Source: Coprinopsis marcescibilis
Taxonomy: Eukaryota; Basidiomycota; Agaricomycetes; Agaricales; Psathyrellaceae
Reading direction: 5' to 3'
DNA length: 62,948 bases
Assembly: GCA_004369085.1 (NCBI GenBank)
Contig: ML210305.1
Coordinates: forward strand, 1-62,948
Shown here in pieces: positions 22,486 to 34,446 of the stretch. The notes beneath the pieces are model-generated. The model saw only the letters and a program-made list of their open reading frames with translations, was not told the origin of the DNA and searched no databases. Made by a program: the position numbers and the translations under genes. The first letter of the stretch is position 1. Each line of letters begins with the position of its first letter.

Positions 22486-25219
22486 CTAGGCTTGTGCGGC
22501 AGCAAGGCGTTGAAGCTCTGCGTCGAGAGCTGTCTTTAGCTCCTTCAAAGTGTCGACCGCTGCTTTGATCTGCTGGTCAAGCTCAGGAGTCTTAGGGGTC
22601 TGGCCCTTCAAGGTCCTAACAGCAGTTCCTTGCTCGGTAATCTTCGCCTCCAACGCAAGTGCCTCATCTGATTTGGGACCAGTGTAAGCAGGTGCGACAG
22701 GAGCTTTCTTCGACGCAGCGGCACCCTTCTTTTTCGACCCAGGGGCAGTCTTCAAGGGGTCGTTGGTAGTCTCGGCTTTGTCCGACTCGTTTCCACCGAA
22801 CTTTGAACGCCATTCTTCCAGTTTGCTCTCCTCGATCTTCTTGAACAGGTGTTCCGGTGTGCCGATGGTGTGGCCGGCAAGGATGTCGTTGGAGAGCACC
22901 TCAGGCACAGCACGGGGAGGAGCATTCAGTTGCCTCTCGATCGACTGGCCTGTCGCGGGCATGAACGGATGGATGAGGACGGAGAGGAGATAGATAAGGT
23001 TGAGCGCTCTGGACACCACCTGTGCGCAGCGTTTAGGGTTCTCGGTCATGAGTGCCTTGTTCAAACCTGAGGATTGGAGGTAGTTGTTGCCTTGAGCAGA
23101 GATAAGCATGACGGTTTGCAATCCCAAACGCAGCTTAACGGCGTCCATCGCGTCGATGTAGTCTTTCAACAGGCCGTTAACTGTAGTGATGAATTCGCCG
23201 TCGTTGAGGTCGTTGGGGGAGTAGGGTCCGGGCTGGTCCTCCGAATCTGGAATCACACCGTTGTACTGGGAGGAAACGAACTTCAAAGCGCGATTGACAA
23301 AGTTGCCGAAACTAACGCGGGCTTTGTGAGTCCGCAGCGTGTCATTTTAATTACTATACTCACTTGTTCAGCAAAACATTGTTATTTGCCGCGACCTGTT
23401 GTTTCTGTTAGATGATTATCGCAAATGTCAAAACCCACTAGACTTACACAATCATTCCAAGAGAACATGGAATCAGCAGTCTCCGGCCTGGAAGAGAGCA
23501 AATAGTATCTCCATACAGAGGCTGGAATCCCGGTCTCCTTTGCTTGAGGACCAAAGACGCCACGGTTCTTGCTCTTCGAGAACTTGCCACCTTCGTAATT
23601 CAGGTACTCTAAACGACACCGCGATCAATGGTCCGCATATCCGAAGAAAAGCAGAGACTTACCTGTTGTTGAAAGATGGTGTAACTTTGTCCAGTTTCTC
23701 CCGTCGCCATTCTGTACAGAAGGCCAATAGACAGTGTGGAAGTAAACATTGTCTTTGCCCATGAACTGGTAAAGATCGACGTTCTCCGGGTTAAACCACC
23801 ACTGCTTCCATTCCGGACTGAGATTGGCAGTGATACTGGGGTATCCAATCGGTGCGTCGAACTTGCAACCTAATCTCAGTGACAAGCTTGTCAGTGAAGC
23901 AAAGTTTGATACCCACCCAGACGTCTGTAGGGAAATTAGTCCTGAGCGGTGGCAAAGAGACAACGTTTGCACTCACAGAGAACCTTCCCTCGCATGTTGT
24001 GGACATCCTCGCCTTCGACTGGCACGGGAACACCCCACTTCAAATCCCGAGTGAGCGGGGTAGGAAGCAATCCCATTTTAAGGCGAGCATCGATGATTTC
24101 ACCGTCGCTGTTAATAACAGCGTTGGGAGACCATCTACCCTTCTTCGAAGATGCTTTGATCCACTCCTCAGTTTTGGCTTGGATCTCATTGAGCTTCAAG
24201 TACATATGCGACGAAGCCTTCGTAGTGACCTTGTGGGTTTTGTTGACAAGGCAGCGAGGTTTGACTAGTTCGATGGCATCAAGTGTTCTGCTGCAGCCGT
24301 CACATTGGTCGCCTCGGGCATCTTCGAAACCACAATGAGGACAGATTCCTTCAACGTAACGATCAGCCAAGAACCTTAAGAGCTAGGGTCAGATACAAGA
24401 GTCTGTTATTCGGAACAACATCATCACACTTACTTGGGGCATCCTTCACAGTACACTTGTTCCTTCTCCTGTTTTTCCAGAAGGCCGTTCTTTCCCAGGT
24501 TAAGGAAGATCTCTTGGGAAATTCTGGGGAGTTAATGAGATACCGAACGCGATGTACATTGAATAGGGATTTACTCGGTGTGGAGGGGAGTAGAGGTCCG
24601 TCCGAAATGGTCAAACCTAAATTGGATGAGTAAAGTCGTGTTGGGTGAGGTGGTGAGCACCGTACCCAATATCAAACCATTGGTAGGTTTCTTTGTGAAG
24701 AACGTAGTATTTGTCGCAAAGCTCTCTTGGTGTAATTCCTTCCTTCAATGCCTGAGTTTCTGTGGCAGTTCCGTATTCGTCGGTTCCGCAGATGTACAGG
24801 GTTCGCTGATTCCGGGTGCCTATGAGCTGAATTTAGAGACTAAGAAGAGCTCCAAATTGGCTTAGACCCACGGCTATATCTAAAAGGTATAGGTAGTTGA
24901 ATCAGTCGCTGTAGAGACCGGAATCGAGTTAACCATACCGGCTGAAGACGTCGGCGCTAAGGGTGCTTCCAATGATGTTGCCTGGCCAAAGCTGAGTTCA
25001 ACCTCGATGGGCACACATCGTGAGCACATACCAAGATGGGGAACGTTATTGCAATACGGCAAGGCAGAAGTGATCAAAACGTTTTTCTCCCCTTCTTTCG
25101 GCAACCTGAAAAGCGGTCGGGTTAGGAGCCAATCTGAAGCTAAAAACGTACGGTGTGGTCTGTCCTGGGGGTGGTATCTCTCTCAAAACTCCTGGATCGG
25201 TCCTGACCTTCTGCGCCAT
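22486..25219 (-). CDS. MES1: Cytosolic methionyl-tRNA synthetase
   Basis: Class I synthetase. Exon 1 (from ATG at 25217-25219) gives [20 protein letters not shown]; after a 5' intron it continues [20 protein letters not shown] with VPHLG, the HIGH-equivalent. The connective domain has four zinc-binding Cys in YCEGCPKF-type spacing, visible as [19 protein letters not shown]. The catalytic loop is [15 protein letters not shown] (KMSKS). The anticodon-binding domain begins [20 protein letters not shown], and the C-terminal extension is Lys/Ala-rich, then a coiled coil, resembling a WHEP-like or tRNA-binding appendix. It charges initiator and elongator tRNA-Met in the cytosol; no mitochondrial presequence is seen. 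It shares a 230-bp divergent promoter with the OPT gene. Confidence 0.95.
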
Positions 25220-25449
25220 TGTTATTGGTATGTTCGAGCTGGTAGAGAGGAAGAAAGGTATTGGAACCCGGTAAAGATGGCCAGTGATAGTGGAGGACCT
25301 TAGATATGATTCGCGATAAACAAAGCACAAATAACGCGCCCCTGCCACGCGAAGCGAAGGAGCTGTCAGTTGGCCATCATCCTGAGTTACGCCATAATTC
25401 ACGACTCGGAGCAAATGTTTTCTGTCTCCTACCATCTTCTCACTGGAAC
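25220..25449. promoter_or_regulatory. Compact divergent promoter, MetRS / OPT
   Basis: 230 bp separate the start codon of MetRS (minus) from that of the OPT transporter (plus). Both promoters and 5' UTRs must fit here. No clear TATA box is seen on either side. Confidence 0.5.
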
Positions 25450-27963
25450 ATGGTCTTCTTACGCTGGCTGAAGTGAGTATGTATCCTTGAGGAAGAGTGT
25501 ATTCTGATTTTATCTCCGAATAGGGCTCTAGCTCCCCCAACCAGCCATGGCCACCTTTCAGCTGCGCAGCCAGAGTTCACGCTCACCGCCGTTCTCATTG
25601 GTTTGGCTATCGGATGCTTGATTTGCTTTACCAACCTGAGCCTTGGTTTACAGTCAGGATGGATATCTATGTTCGTGGGTTTCGTTCTAGCTTGTCTGAG
25701 TTGATTTTTTGAGCCGGCTCTCTAGGATGTCTATCCAGTCTGCACTTATCGGTTTCCTCATTTCCCGGATGTTACCAACTCCTCTTTCACCCCAAGAAAT
25801 CATCATCGTACAAACAACGGCAGTAGCGACTGGGACTATGCCGCTGGCAGCTGGTTTTGTTGGGATCCTCCCAGCGCTCGGCTTGCTAAGCGAAGAGAGG
25901 GACGGAACACCTCCGATCCACCTCGGATGGTGGGCCGCTTTAGGGTGGTCCTGCTCAATTGCATTCTTTGGGTGAGTAAAGGGTAGTATCTAAGTACACG
26001 TCATTCTCACCGCTACTCAGAGTCTTCCTCTCCCCACCTCTTCGTAAACACGTTGTGAGTGCTTCGTCACCATGTGCTTGATTCAACCAAATGAACGTAT
26101 CTAGATCATCGAAGAACAACTACCATTTCCTTCGGGGACTGCAACGGCGCAGCTGATATCTGTTCTCCACAAACTTCCACCTCCAGAAACCGGTGTCCGC
26201 CACAGGCATGGATACAGAGAGGTGTCTTCTGAGGAACCGGGAGATCAGCGAGAGAGTGTGAATGCCGAGGTGCCTCGGGAAGGTCAGGCTTTAGTCAACG
26301 ACCAAGACGGCCGGGAACGTGAAATTGTCCAGCACGATGGCTGGCATGATCTCATCTGGAGTTTCGGTGCTGCTGCTGGTCTCACTGTACGCTTTGGCAT
26401 AGTTTTTCTTGCGGAAACAATGGCTAACCACACATATATAGCTCTTTGCCTACTTTTTCCCGACTGTTTTCACGATCCCAATCTTCGGCATCTATTTAGC
26501 GAAGGAGTGGCTATGGTACTTCACGCCCAGCCTTTCCTACGTTGGTCAAGGCATTATCATGGGATTCCCCACTACTGTTAGCATGAACCTTGTGCGTTGA
26601 CTGCCCAGAGACTTTTTATCCAGAGAACTGACAGATAAGAAATAGGGCATGCTTGTGGGTTGGGCTGTTCTATCGCCTCTTTCGAAGCTGTCCGGCTGGG
26701 CACCAGGCCCTGTGGGTGACATGTCCAATGGAGCAAGAGGGTGGATTCTTTGGATCTCCCTCGGGATCATGTGCGCAGATAGCTTGGTGTCGTTGATCCC
26801 TGTCGTCCTCGACTCGGCTAAGGATTACATCGTGCCTTTGAGGCGTCACTATTCAGAAATAGGAAATGAAGCTCCTAAGCGCGAGAACCACGAGACGGAA
26901 ACAGAAGATAGGCTGGTACCAAGGTCGTGGGTCTTAATCGGCCTGCTGGCTAGTATTGTTATCGGAACATGGTTGGTTTGGCTGGTTTTTGGACACGAAG
27001 GTATCAAGCCATGGGCAACTGTTCTTGGTTTTATGCTTGGAGGGTTGCTCAGCGTTATTGGGTATGTGCTATGCCGCTCCTTTCCATCAGGATGCTGATT
27101 ATTATAAAGTGTCCGCGCCCTTGGGGAGACGGATCTTAACCCTGTCTCGGGTCTCGGGAAGATATCCCAGTTGCTGTTTGCTTGGATTCAACCAGGAAAC
27201 ATCGTCGCCAATATAATTGCCGGAGGGGTGGCAGAAGCTGGGGCTCAACAGTAAGTCATTATCTACAGGTCTCAAGATGCCAGGTTTCAACTCCTTATCC
27301 AATGAAGGGCGGGTGATTTGATGCAAGACTTGAAGACTGGCCATCTTGTCCATGCTTCTCCTCGAGCGCAGTTCTATGGGCAACTCATCGGGTCGTCTGT
27401 CTCGATTGTAGTCACGACGACCGCGTTCACTCTATATAAACGTGCATACCAGATTCCGGGACCTTCGTTCCCTGCCCCAACCGCATATGTGTGGCTAGGT
27501 CTGGCTCGATTGCTGCGTGAGTTTTCCCGGACATCTTGAGGCATAACACCATTCAACACTTGTACGTCTAGGTGATGGACAATTACCAGCAAACAGTGCA
27601 AAGTTTATGATAGCGTTCAGCGCAATATTCGGCGCTTTGTCGGGCCTGAAAAGCTACGCCTCTAGACGTCAACTCAGGTATTCCAAATGGATTCCGTCAG
27701 GAGTTGCCTTTGCGATTGGGTTCCTCAACACTCCGTCCTTTTCGATTGCGCGGTTGATTGGTGGAGTTATCGAGTATGTGTACCGCACGAGGTACGCAAA
27801 GAAGGATGGAGGGGATATCAGGTTGGTTGTGATTGCCAGTGGATTTGTGTTGGGAGAAGGTGTGATTAGTATTGTTTCTTTGGTTCTAAAGATCTTGGGT
27901 GTTGGGGTTGCAAGTTGCTGGGGATGTGGCCATGGGCTGTGCGGAGGATGCCCGGCTCCTTAG
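25450..27963 (+). CDS. OPT-family oligopeptide/metal-chelate transporter
   Basis: Starts MVFLRWLK, first intron, then ALAPPTSHGHL and EFTLTAVLIGLAIGCLICF. Many hydrophobic helices follow with OPT signatures: TNLSLGLQSGWISMMSIQSA, PLSPQEIIIVQTTAVATGTM, EQLPFPSGTATAQLISVLH, GPVGDMSNGARGWILWISLG, LLFAWIQPGNIVANIIAGGV, DLMQDLKTGHLV and IPSGVAFAIGFLNTPSFSIA. This is the broader OPT/YSL-like branch rather than the short peptide-specific type. About eight introns. The C-terminus ends SCWGCGHGLCGGCPAP, with two C-x2-C pairs, a plausible metal-binding tail. It is a proton-coupled plasma-membrane or vacuolar importer of peptides or metal chelates; substrate not determined. Confidence 0.88.
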
Positions 27964-28173
27964 CTGTATGTATTTACGGCGTCTATTTAATTGTTTCTGC
28001 CATACAGTCGCAATTACAATCTATCGCGAGCATCGATTGGTCAGACTCACAAATGTTTAGGGAGGTGGTATCGTTGGGAACTTGGATGAGAAAGACTGGG
28101 AACGGCATAATTATTTGACAGTTTCCGATTCATTCACGAGATTAATTAGTAACGCAGAGGCTTACTCTCCGCG

Positions 28174-28180
28174 TATAAAA
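28174..28180 (+). promoter_or_regulatory. TATA box of SDR gene
   Basis: TATAAAA in the context GCGTATAAAAGGG, 49 bp upstream of the ATG at 28229. It is one of the few clear TATA elements in the window. Confidence 0.5.
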
Positions 28181-28253
28181 GGGACGATCGCGGGCTTCCG
28201 ACATCTCTCTCCCCATCTGAATCCCGACATGTCTCGAGTTATTCTGATCACAG

Positions 28254-28334
28254 GCACGTTGAGCCCAGCTTCCCTTTGTGATCGTTTCCGCGGACTAATC
28301 TTGATTCTATAACCTCACAAATGCGAATTAACAG
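28254..28334 (+). other. GC-AG intron in SDR gene
   Basis: Donor GCACGT, acceptor AACAG, 81 nt. Joining ATC ACA G to GC GCT AAT TCC restores TGANSGIG; the nearby GT donor at 28258 would lead straight into a stop codon. Confidence 0.7.
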
Positions 28335-28560
28335 GCGCTAATTCCGGTATCGGTTATGAACTAGTTAGATTATTGGCTGAAAAGGGCCACAAAATCTACC
28401 TGGGGGCTAGAAACCTCAAGTCTGGACAGGATGCAGCGTATGTGCAGGTTTCCCTCCAAGTGCCTATCAGTCTGATCCCTGGTTTTAGGCGACGCCTTGC
28501 TTCGGATGGCGTCCAGAACGTCCACCCTATTCAAATCGACGTGACCGACGCTGCCACAAC

Positions 28561-28598
28561 TGAAGCCGTCAGAGACCACTGAAGCCGTCAGAGACCAC
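28561..28598 (+). repeat. 19-bp perfect tandem duplication
   Basis: Two adjacent copies of TGAAGCCGTCAGAGACCAC inside an SDR exon. 19 is not a multiple of three, so the reading frame shifts and a stop appears at the junction. Confidence 0.97.
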
Positions 28599-29234
28599 AT
28601 CGAAAAGGTGGATGGTAAATTGGATGTTCTTGTCAACAATGCGGGTAAGTCGACCCAGACTGTCTCGATCATATGGCGCTACCGCAAGCAAGCGTTAACA
28701 TACTCTCAAGGCGTAGGCAATTTTGACAAACCACAGAGCCCCGATGTGATACAGCTTCCTGTTCTCCGAGCTGTGTTTGAGACCAACTTCTTTGGACTGG
28801 TCCAAACCACGACCACGCTGCTTCCCCTGGTTCGCAAATCCTCAAACGGTGTTATCCTGAACGTCAGCTCGGATTTGGCGTCGAATGCACTGCAAGCTCG
28901 ACCAGACGCTGACTTCCACTACTTTTCGGCTTACAACGCGTCCAAAGTGGCGGTGAACTCGTACACGATCAGTCTTGCCGGTGTCCTGAAGAAGGAAGGA
29001 TCGAATATTAAAGTCAACTCTGCGACGCCTGGGCTCACGGCCACCAAGCTCACCGGCAATGCTCCTAGTGGAAAAACTCCTCAGGAGGGTGCAAGGTCAC
29101 TGATTCCTTGGGCTTTGCTTGATAAGGATGGTGTAACCGGTGCGTCGTCATCGATAATCCTTCGGACTACTGTACCTGTGTAATTTGGTACAGGTCATTT
29201 CTTCGATGATGCCGGTAACAAGTTCCCTTGGTAG

Positions 29235-29589
29235 AGGCTTTGTGGGTATGGTTTATCCGTTGGTCGAGGGAAATTAATAATTTGGGACACTCTGGAGAAT
29301 GTATTGAATCGATTTTGTGAAGCGACCTCAGAGAAGATCATGACGCGGTGCTCGGAGGCAGTTTCCCGTATTAAGGTTTCTGGGTGTGTGGCTGTACGAT
29401 GGAACATCATAATGAACCACCACCCCGCGGTTAGTACTGCTTGAACTCACCACAGCTCCAGCAAGACTCCACTAGCCTTCCAGACATTTTACGACATATT
29501 TTCACGACGAACGTCACGACTTTCATGAAGGATCCATCGTTACACTAGACAGTTCTCGTCTCTACTACCAACTGGCGCTTACCGACAAG
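29235..29589. other. Intergenic region
   Basis: 355 bp between the broken SDR and the kelch gene on the same strand. No coding signal; presumably the SDR 3' UTR and the kelch promoter. Confidence 0.6.
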
Positions 29590-32500
29590 ATGATATTGCA
29601 GAATGCCCGATTCACATCGCTATTGGTCTTATTCCTGAACACTTTGATCACAAAAGTCTGCGGTTATGATCCACCTTCAAGGTCTTTTTAGCCAAGTTCT
29701 CTCCAGTGAAGCTCGCTAAACTGGTTATACAGGTGGGGTCAGGCTACAGTCGTTGTGAACGACGCACTTTACGTATTTGGTGGGAAGACAGACGAGTTCA
29801 ACCAATTCTCGTACACATCGGCACCAAACACCAACGACATCCTCTATCTTTCCCTAGCATTGCCATTTCCTGCCCAGTCTCCACCATGGGAGCTTGTCAG
29901 TAGCTCATCCAACTCGTCAACTTCACAGGGGCCTGCTCTCGCATGGGCAACACTTTCGGCATTCAGCCCCCACGAAGCCCTGCTTTTTGGAGGCCTTCCA
30001 GATGCCAATTCTGACATCGTCAACGTTGGTCGGGGAGACTCCGCATTTATCCTGGATATCATGAATCGCCTTGGCCCTGAGTGGAGGCTCGATGCTAGTC
30101 AGGTCCCCCTAGACCAACCAATACGGAGAATACACCACTCTACCATAACACTCCCATCTGGCCTTGTCTTCATCTTTGGTGGAGAACGGGCTGATGGATC
30201 GCGAACATGCCTCGCCGATAACTGGGTGTTCGATCCTTCTCATTTATCATTTACGGAACTCCCAAGTGAGAATGCCCCTCCAGGCCTCTGTGGTCCCGTA
30301 TCAGTGCCTCTTCCAGACGGCCGCATCCTCGTATTTGGGGGGTTTAGCTCCTCCAGCGAATCACTCCTCCCGTTTTCTACAATATACGTCCTCGATACCA
30401 CGCGAACACCATACACCTGGTCTACACTTGACGTCGCTTCGGATCCCCTTCCATCTCCACGGAGGGGCTTCGCCGCAGTACTGATCTCTTCAGACAGGGT
30501 TCTAATTCATGGTGGTGGCGACGCATCGTCACAAACGAGCATGTCAGATGGGTGGATCCTTGATCTCTCACATACACCTGCGACGTGGTCAGAGAGGACA
30601 TCGCTCTCAGGTCTTGGTGGGCGCCGTGATCATTTCGCTGTTCCTGTGGGAGATTATGTTGTTTTTGGATTCGGTGAGTGTTGAACTGGCACTTGTGAGT
30701 TTATTTCGTTCTGACTTCGCGCGCGGTAGGCTATGGATCATCTTCCCCCGCTCCCCCAGAGGTCCAGGTTTATGATGTTCAAGGCGACACGTTTGTTCCA
30801 GAGTACTCTCCTCCACCTATATCCTCCACACCCACCCGGACGTTGCCTTTGCCTTCTCAGACATCGAACAGCGGCATAACTTCGAAGCACCAACCCACGA
30901 GCAGTGTCAGTCCTTCCAACCCAACAGCTCCTGGTGATCCTGGCCAAGGTTCTCAATCGGGCGGTAACAAGAAGGCTACTGCGATAGCCATTGGAACGGC
31001 GATCGGTGCACTCGCACTGATCGTACTCCTCCTGTCTGCTTTCTACTATCGCCGTCATCGACAACGTCGATACTGGGATGAGCGAAGGTTCGTTCCAGTC
31101 TCTCCTAATTCTCCCTTCGGCGACGACGACAACGACTCGCAAATCAATCGCAACATTCCCAGAGCTGGTTTTACTCAGCAGAGGAAAGATGGAGCGCTCC
31201 TCCGAACGCTTGGTCTAGCCGGAATCATCGGTAGTCTGACGAGGAACGAGCAAGATAGGCAAGAACGACGCAACATGCTCGACGACGAGGACCGAGAATT
31301 TGGCACCTTGTATAACAAACAGCGGAGGGACGGGACAAATGGGAGTGTGTGGTCGCTTCTTAGCTTTCTGGGAGGTGGACATGGGAGTCGTGAAGCTAGC
31401 ATTGCTGGACACAGTGCCCATAGCTCCACTCCATGGGGGGAGAAGTCGGACCCTTTCTCTGATAATGCAGGTTTGGTCCATGATGCGGAAACTCAGTCGT
31501 TGGGAGCTGGCGCTGTGAGACCTAAAAATCGACGCGAAACCAGCTACGTCAGCAACCGGAGCGCACTCAGTTATTCTAGCTACACCGATCCCTTCAGCGA
31601 TCCCATCCAAGAAGAACGACGGGAGACCTCTGACACTTCGTATAGTGGCGATGCCCCAGTTCGGTTGGTTAACCCGCGTGGACCACCAGTTACCCTCTTG
31701 CATACATCGTTACCTTTGGAGCATGTTGGACATCCTCTAAGCCCGTTATCAGAGCGGACGTCCCAAAGTACTTTGAACAACCCGGAGAGTGCGTCGGCGT
31801 CTTCAAGTGATCATGTTAGCAGTAGCCGGTTTTCTACCGTTGCATCGCGAACAACCTCCGGAACATCACAAATTGATTCGCCAACATCGCCGACCCTTCT
31901 TTCCAACATGCTCACACTACCGGCAGAGAATAAAGTACGACGAAGCGACTCGTGGTGGTCCAAACTCGGGCGCAGAACAAGCCTTGCCGAATCCACCAGG
32001 CCTGCAGCGTACACCGCACTCCGCGACCCTAATCCACCTCCTCGTCTTGTCACGATAGACGAGAGCGTTCACTCCCGATCCCCGGATAAAAGCACACCTA
32101 CGTCCAAGCGATCCAGTCCAGGTTCAGCAGAAGTAGAGGCACAAATGGCCGAACAACATCAACGAGAACACAGCCAACCTTACACGACCAAGCACGGCAA
32201 ATCGATGTCATCTTTGCGGACAACGGACACTGAAGTTATCGAGCGCATGGCGGGAACTATGGAGGTCGTCCAAAGGAGGAAAAGCGGAAGCCAAGGGACC
32301 AGGAGGAGCACAGATTCGACCACAAACCTCAGCCTTAATACTGATGGTTCTGGGGACCAACAAGCTGGTGATTTTGGTGATTTAGCTGGGTATGCCTCAC
32401 CTACAGAGATGGACCCGCATGAAGCTGCCGTTCATCGAGCAACGTCAAGGGCGCGGACACCACCTGTTTCCTACTACAGGAATGTGGCTCAGCCTGCTCC

Positions 32501-32723
32501 GGTAGCCTCGGCCTCGAGTGGCCCCAGTCGTACCCTTCCACCTGCACCGAGTGGAGGTGTCGCTGCTAGGATACAAGATTTTGAGCGACGGTCCTCGCAG
32601 GACCAGTCCAAGCAGAATCCCTCGAACAACAGGGGTTCGGTTGATTATGGCCTTGTTCCTCGCCGCAGCCTCTTCGTCGCGAATCCGGATCGCAGGACAA
32701 GCCACGGATCTGCCGAGTCATAG
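29590..32723 (+). CDS. Secretory-pathway kelch-repeat single-pass membrane protein
   Basis: Starts MILQNARFTSLLVLFLNTLI, a signal peptide; after the first intron the protein reads RWGQATVVVNDALYVFGGK. Several kelch motifs follow, recognisable by paired glycines: LYVFGGK, ALLFGGL, FIFGGERADG, ILVFGGFSS and VLIHGGGDAS, with HHSTITLPSG and RRGFAAVLISSD strands, so a five- or six-bladed propeller. A second intron lies at about 30674-30728. A Ser/Thr/Pro linker precedes a transmembrane helix AIAIGTAIGALALIVLLLSA, then a basic stop RRHRQRR and a long (about 500 residue) disordered cytosolic tail rich in Ser. The topology is lumenal/extracellular beta-propeller with cytosolic tail, compatible with a cell-surface sensor or adhesion role, which is not shown by the sequence. 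Confidence 0.82.
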
Positions 32724-33342
32724 TTACTAACACAATATCCTTTTGCATTGCACGCCTTCATCCGCATTTACACTTCTAGGACCGGATTTTTTGTCTCCAA
32801 TGGACCTGTTTCTATATTCTTAGGGGCTCTACGACAAATACCCTCGCCTCACGGTTTTCTTTTTGACACATCTTGCTACTAACTTATCCACTACAAACTT
32901 TTCTTTCCTTTTGTTCTTCTCGGGTCAGAGGCCCTGTTTTGCTTCTCTTTCAATTTGTTCTTCTTTTAACGACCTGCCATGACTTTTACACCGTTTGCAT
33001 TCTTTGACAGTCTAAAACGTTTCCTTGTTGTATCTTGACACTATTGGCTTTCAGTCAACATCTCTACTGTATATTTCTGAGATCTCAATGTACTCTTATG
33101 TAGCCTTGTTCTCATTAACGAATCGAAAAGCTCCCTCAAGTTCTGAGCCTTGTAACGCTCGGACCGTGGATAATCGATACCCCGTGGGAACAAGACACGA
33201 TGCGTGCGGCAGCAGGCGACAGAGTCGAGTCACGGTCGTACATTAACCACGTCAGTTCCACGTAGGCGCTACTCAGCTAATCTATTCCTGAATGAATTTT
33301 ACCTTTTATCCCAACTGCAGACGCACTTAGACTGTATACACC
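32724..33342. other. Intergenic / possible 5' exon region of SARAF homolog
   Basis: 619 bp of T-rich sequence followed by the SARAF start. I looked here for an upstream exon encoding a signal peptide and found none with a hydrophobic run and compatible splice site. No other gene seen. Confidence 0.5.
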
Positions 33343-34446
33343 ATGTCTCGAGTCCAATTGGCCGGAATAAGGGCCCTAACGTTCTATAAGGACGCGTTAA
33401 CAGCTGCACGACGAACGGATGCTCTCCCGCAGCTGAGTTGTGTGGGTGCAGCTTGCAGACTTTATCAGCCGGAGGTCGTAAGGTGCACGAACATCGGCGG
33501 AGAAGGGACTGATATTGATTGGAAGGTGAGTTGCTTGGAATTTGCAAGCTTATCCGAGGAAGAATACACCCATGCTAACCACTGCTTGGAAAATCCGATG
33601 TCGCGAACTAACAGTGCGAAGCGGATTTGCCGGAGGCTTTGAGGTTTGGGAAAGTTGATGTTAGCTGTGAGGGTTGGGCAAGACCTGGAGATCCGTATGT
33701 TCTCAAAGGTAAGGTTCCGTCTTTGGTATTGGTTGCTTCTTTTGCATAGATTATTGAAAACATACTCCAATAGGATCTTGTGCTTTGACATATCGGCTAG
33801 CTCAAATCCCAGATGCCCTCAGAAACGGAAATACGGACCATCCTGTCGGAGTTCCAGCTAAAGGTGAGCGGTGGATCTGCCTTTCTCGTGTGTATCTTGC
33901 CCATAACTCATATGATCAGAAACCGATGTTGCGACAATCATATTCTGGGTCCTTTGGATTTTTGTGTTGGCTATCATCCTGATCGCTGTCCTGGAATCCT
34001 GCTTCAGGAGGAGAACGCCAAGCACCACTGCCAGCAATCGACCAGGCGGAGGACCAGAACCGGGTGCAGGTAGCAGATGGTGGTTCCCCGGAGGTCGCCC
34101 CGGTTACAACCCCGGTTACGATTCTCCTCCACCATATTCGAAATACGGCAACGCCAGCGAAGCAACAGGAGCACAAGGCTGGCGACCGGGATTTTGGTCC
34201 GGCGCTGCAATGGGTGGGCTTGCCAACCATTTGTGGAACAACCGTAATAACAACAACCAACGCGACCGAGGACAACCCGAACCGGCCGCAAGACCGCGTC
34301 CTTGGAATTGGGAAACGCGATTCCCGAGCCAGCCAGACGTGCGAGCGCGTCCTGTGTATGATAACAGCGATAGGGGCGAAGGATCGTCAAATCTCGGCAG
34401 TATGAGAAGCAGTACTGGGTTTGCTAGTGGAACAAATGTTCGATGA
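33343..34446 (+). CDS. SARAF-like store-operated calcium entry regulator
   Basis: The protein starts MSRVQLAGIRALTFYKDAL. The conserved lumenal domain follows: TAARRTDALPQLSCVGAACR, VVRCTNIGGEGTDIDWK, then after introns CEADLPEALRFGKVDVSCEG and GDPYVLKGSCALTYRLAQIP. Its paired cysteines are those of SARAF/TMEM66. The helix IIFWVLWIFVLAIILIAVLE is the membrane anchor. The cytosolic tail is Gly/Pro/Arg/Asn-rich with YDSPPPYSKYG and GFWSGAAMGGLANHLW, a block also typical of the family. SARAF sits in the ER membrane and dampens store-operated Ca2+ entry in animals; fungi lack clear Orai, so the fungal role is unknown. The usual N-terminal signal peptide is absent from this model; either an upstream exon is missed or targeting differs. 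Confidence 0.85.

Larger units (their letters stand above)
28229..29234 (+). pseudogene. Short-chain dehydrogenase broken by a 19-bp duplication
   Basis: Exon 1 is MSRVILITG; after an 81-nt GC-AG intron (28254-28334) the Rossmann motif reads TGANSGIG. GARNLKSGQDAARRLASDGV follows, then IQIDVTDAATTEAVRDH. Here a 19-bp unit is present twice in tandem (28561-28579 and 28580-28598), which puts TGA at 28580-28582. In the shifted frame the gene continues HIEKVDGKLDVLVNNAG, VFETNFFGLVQTTTTLLPLV, catalytic YNASK, and, after a last intron, HFFDDAGNKFPW with stop at 29232-29234. Everything except the duplication is intact, so it looks like a recent null allele, or a sequencing or assembly artefact. The intact homologs are NAD(P)H oxidoreductases. 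Confidence 0.8.
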
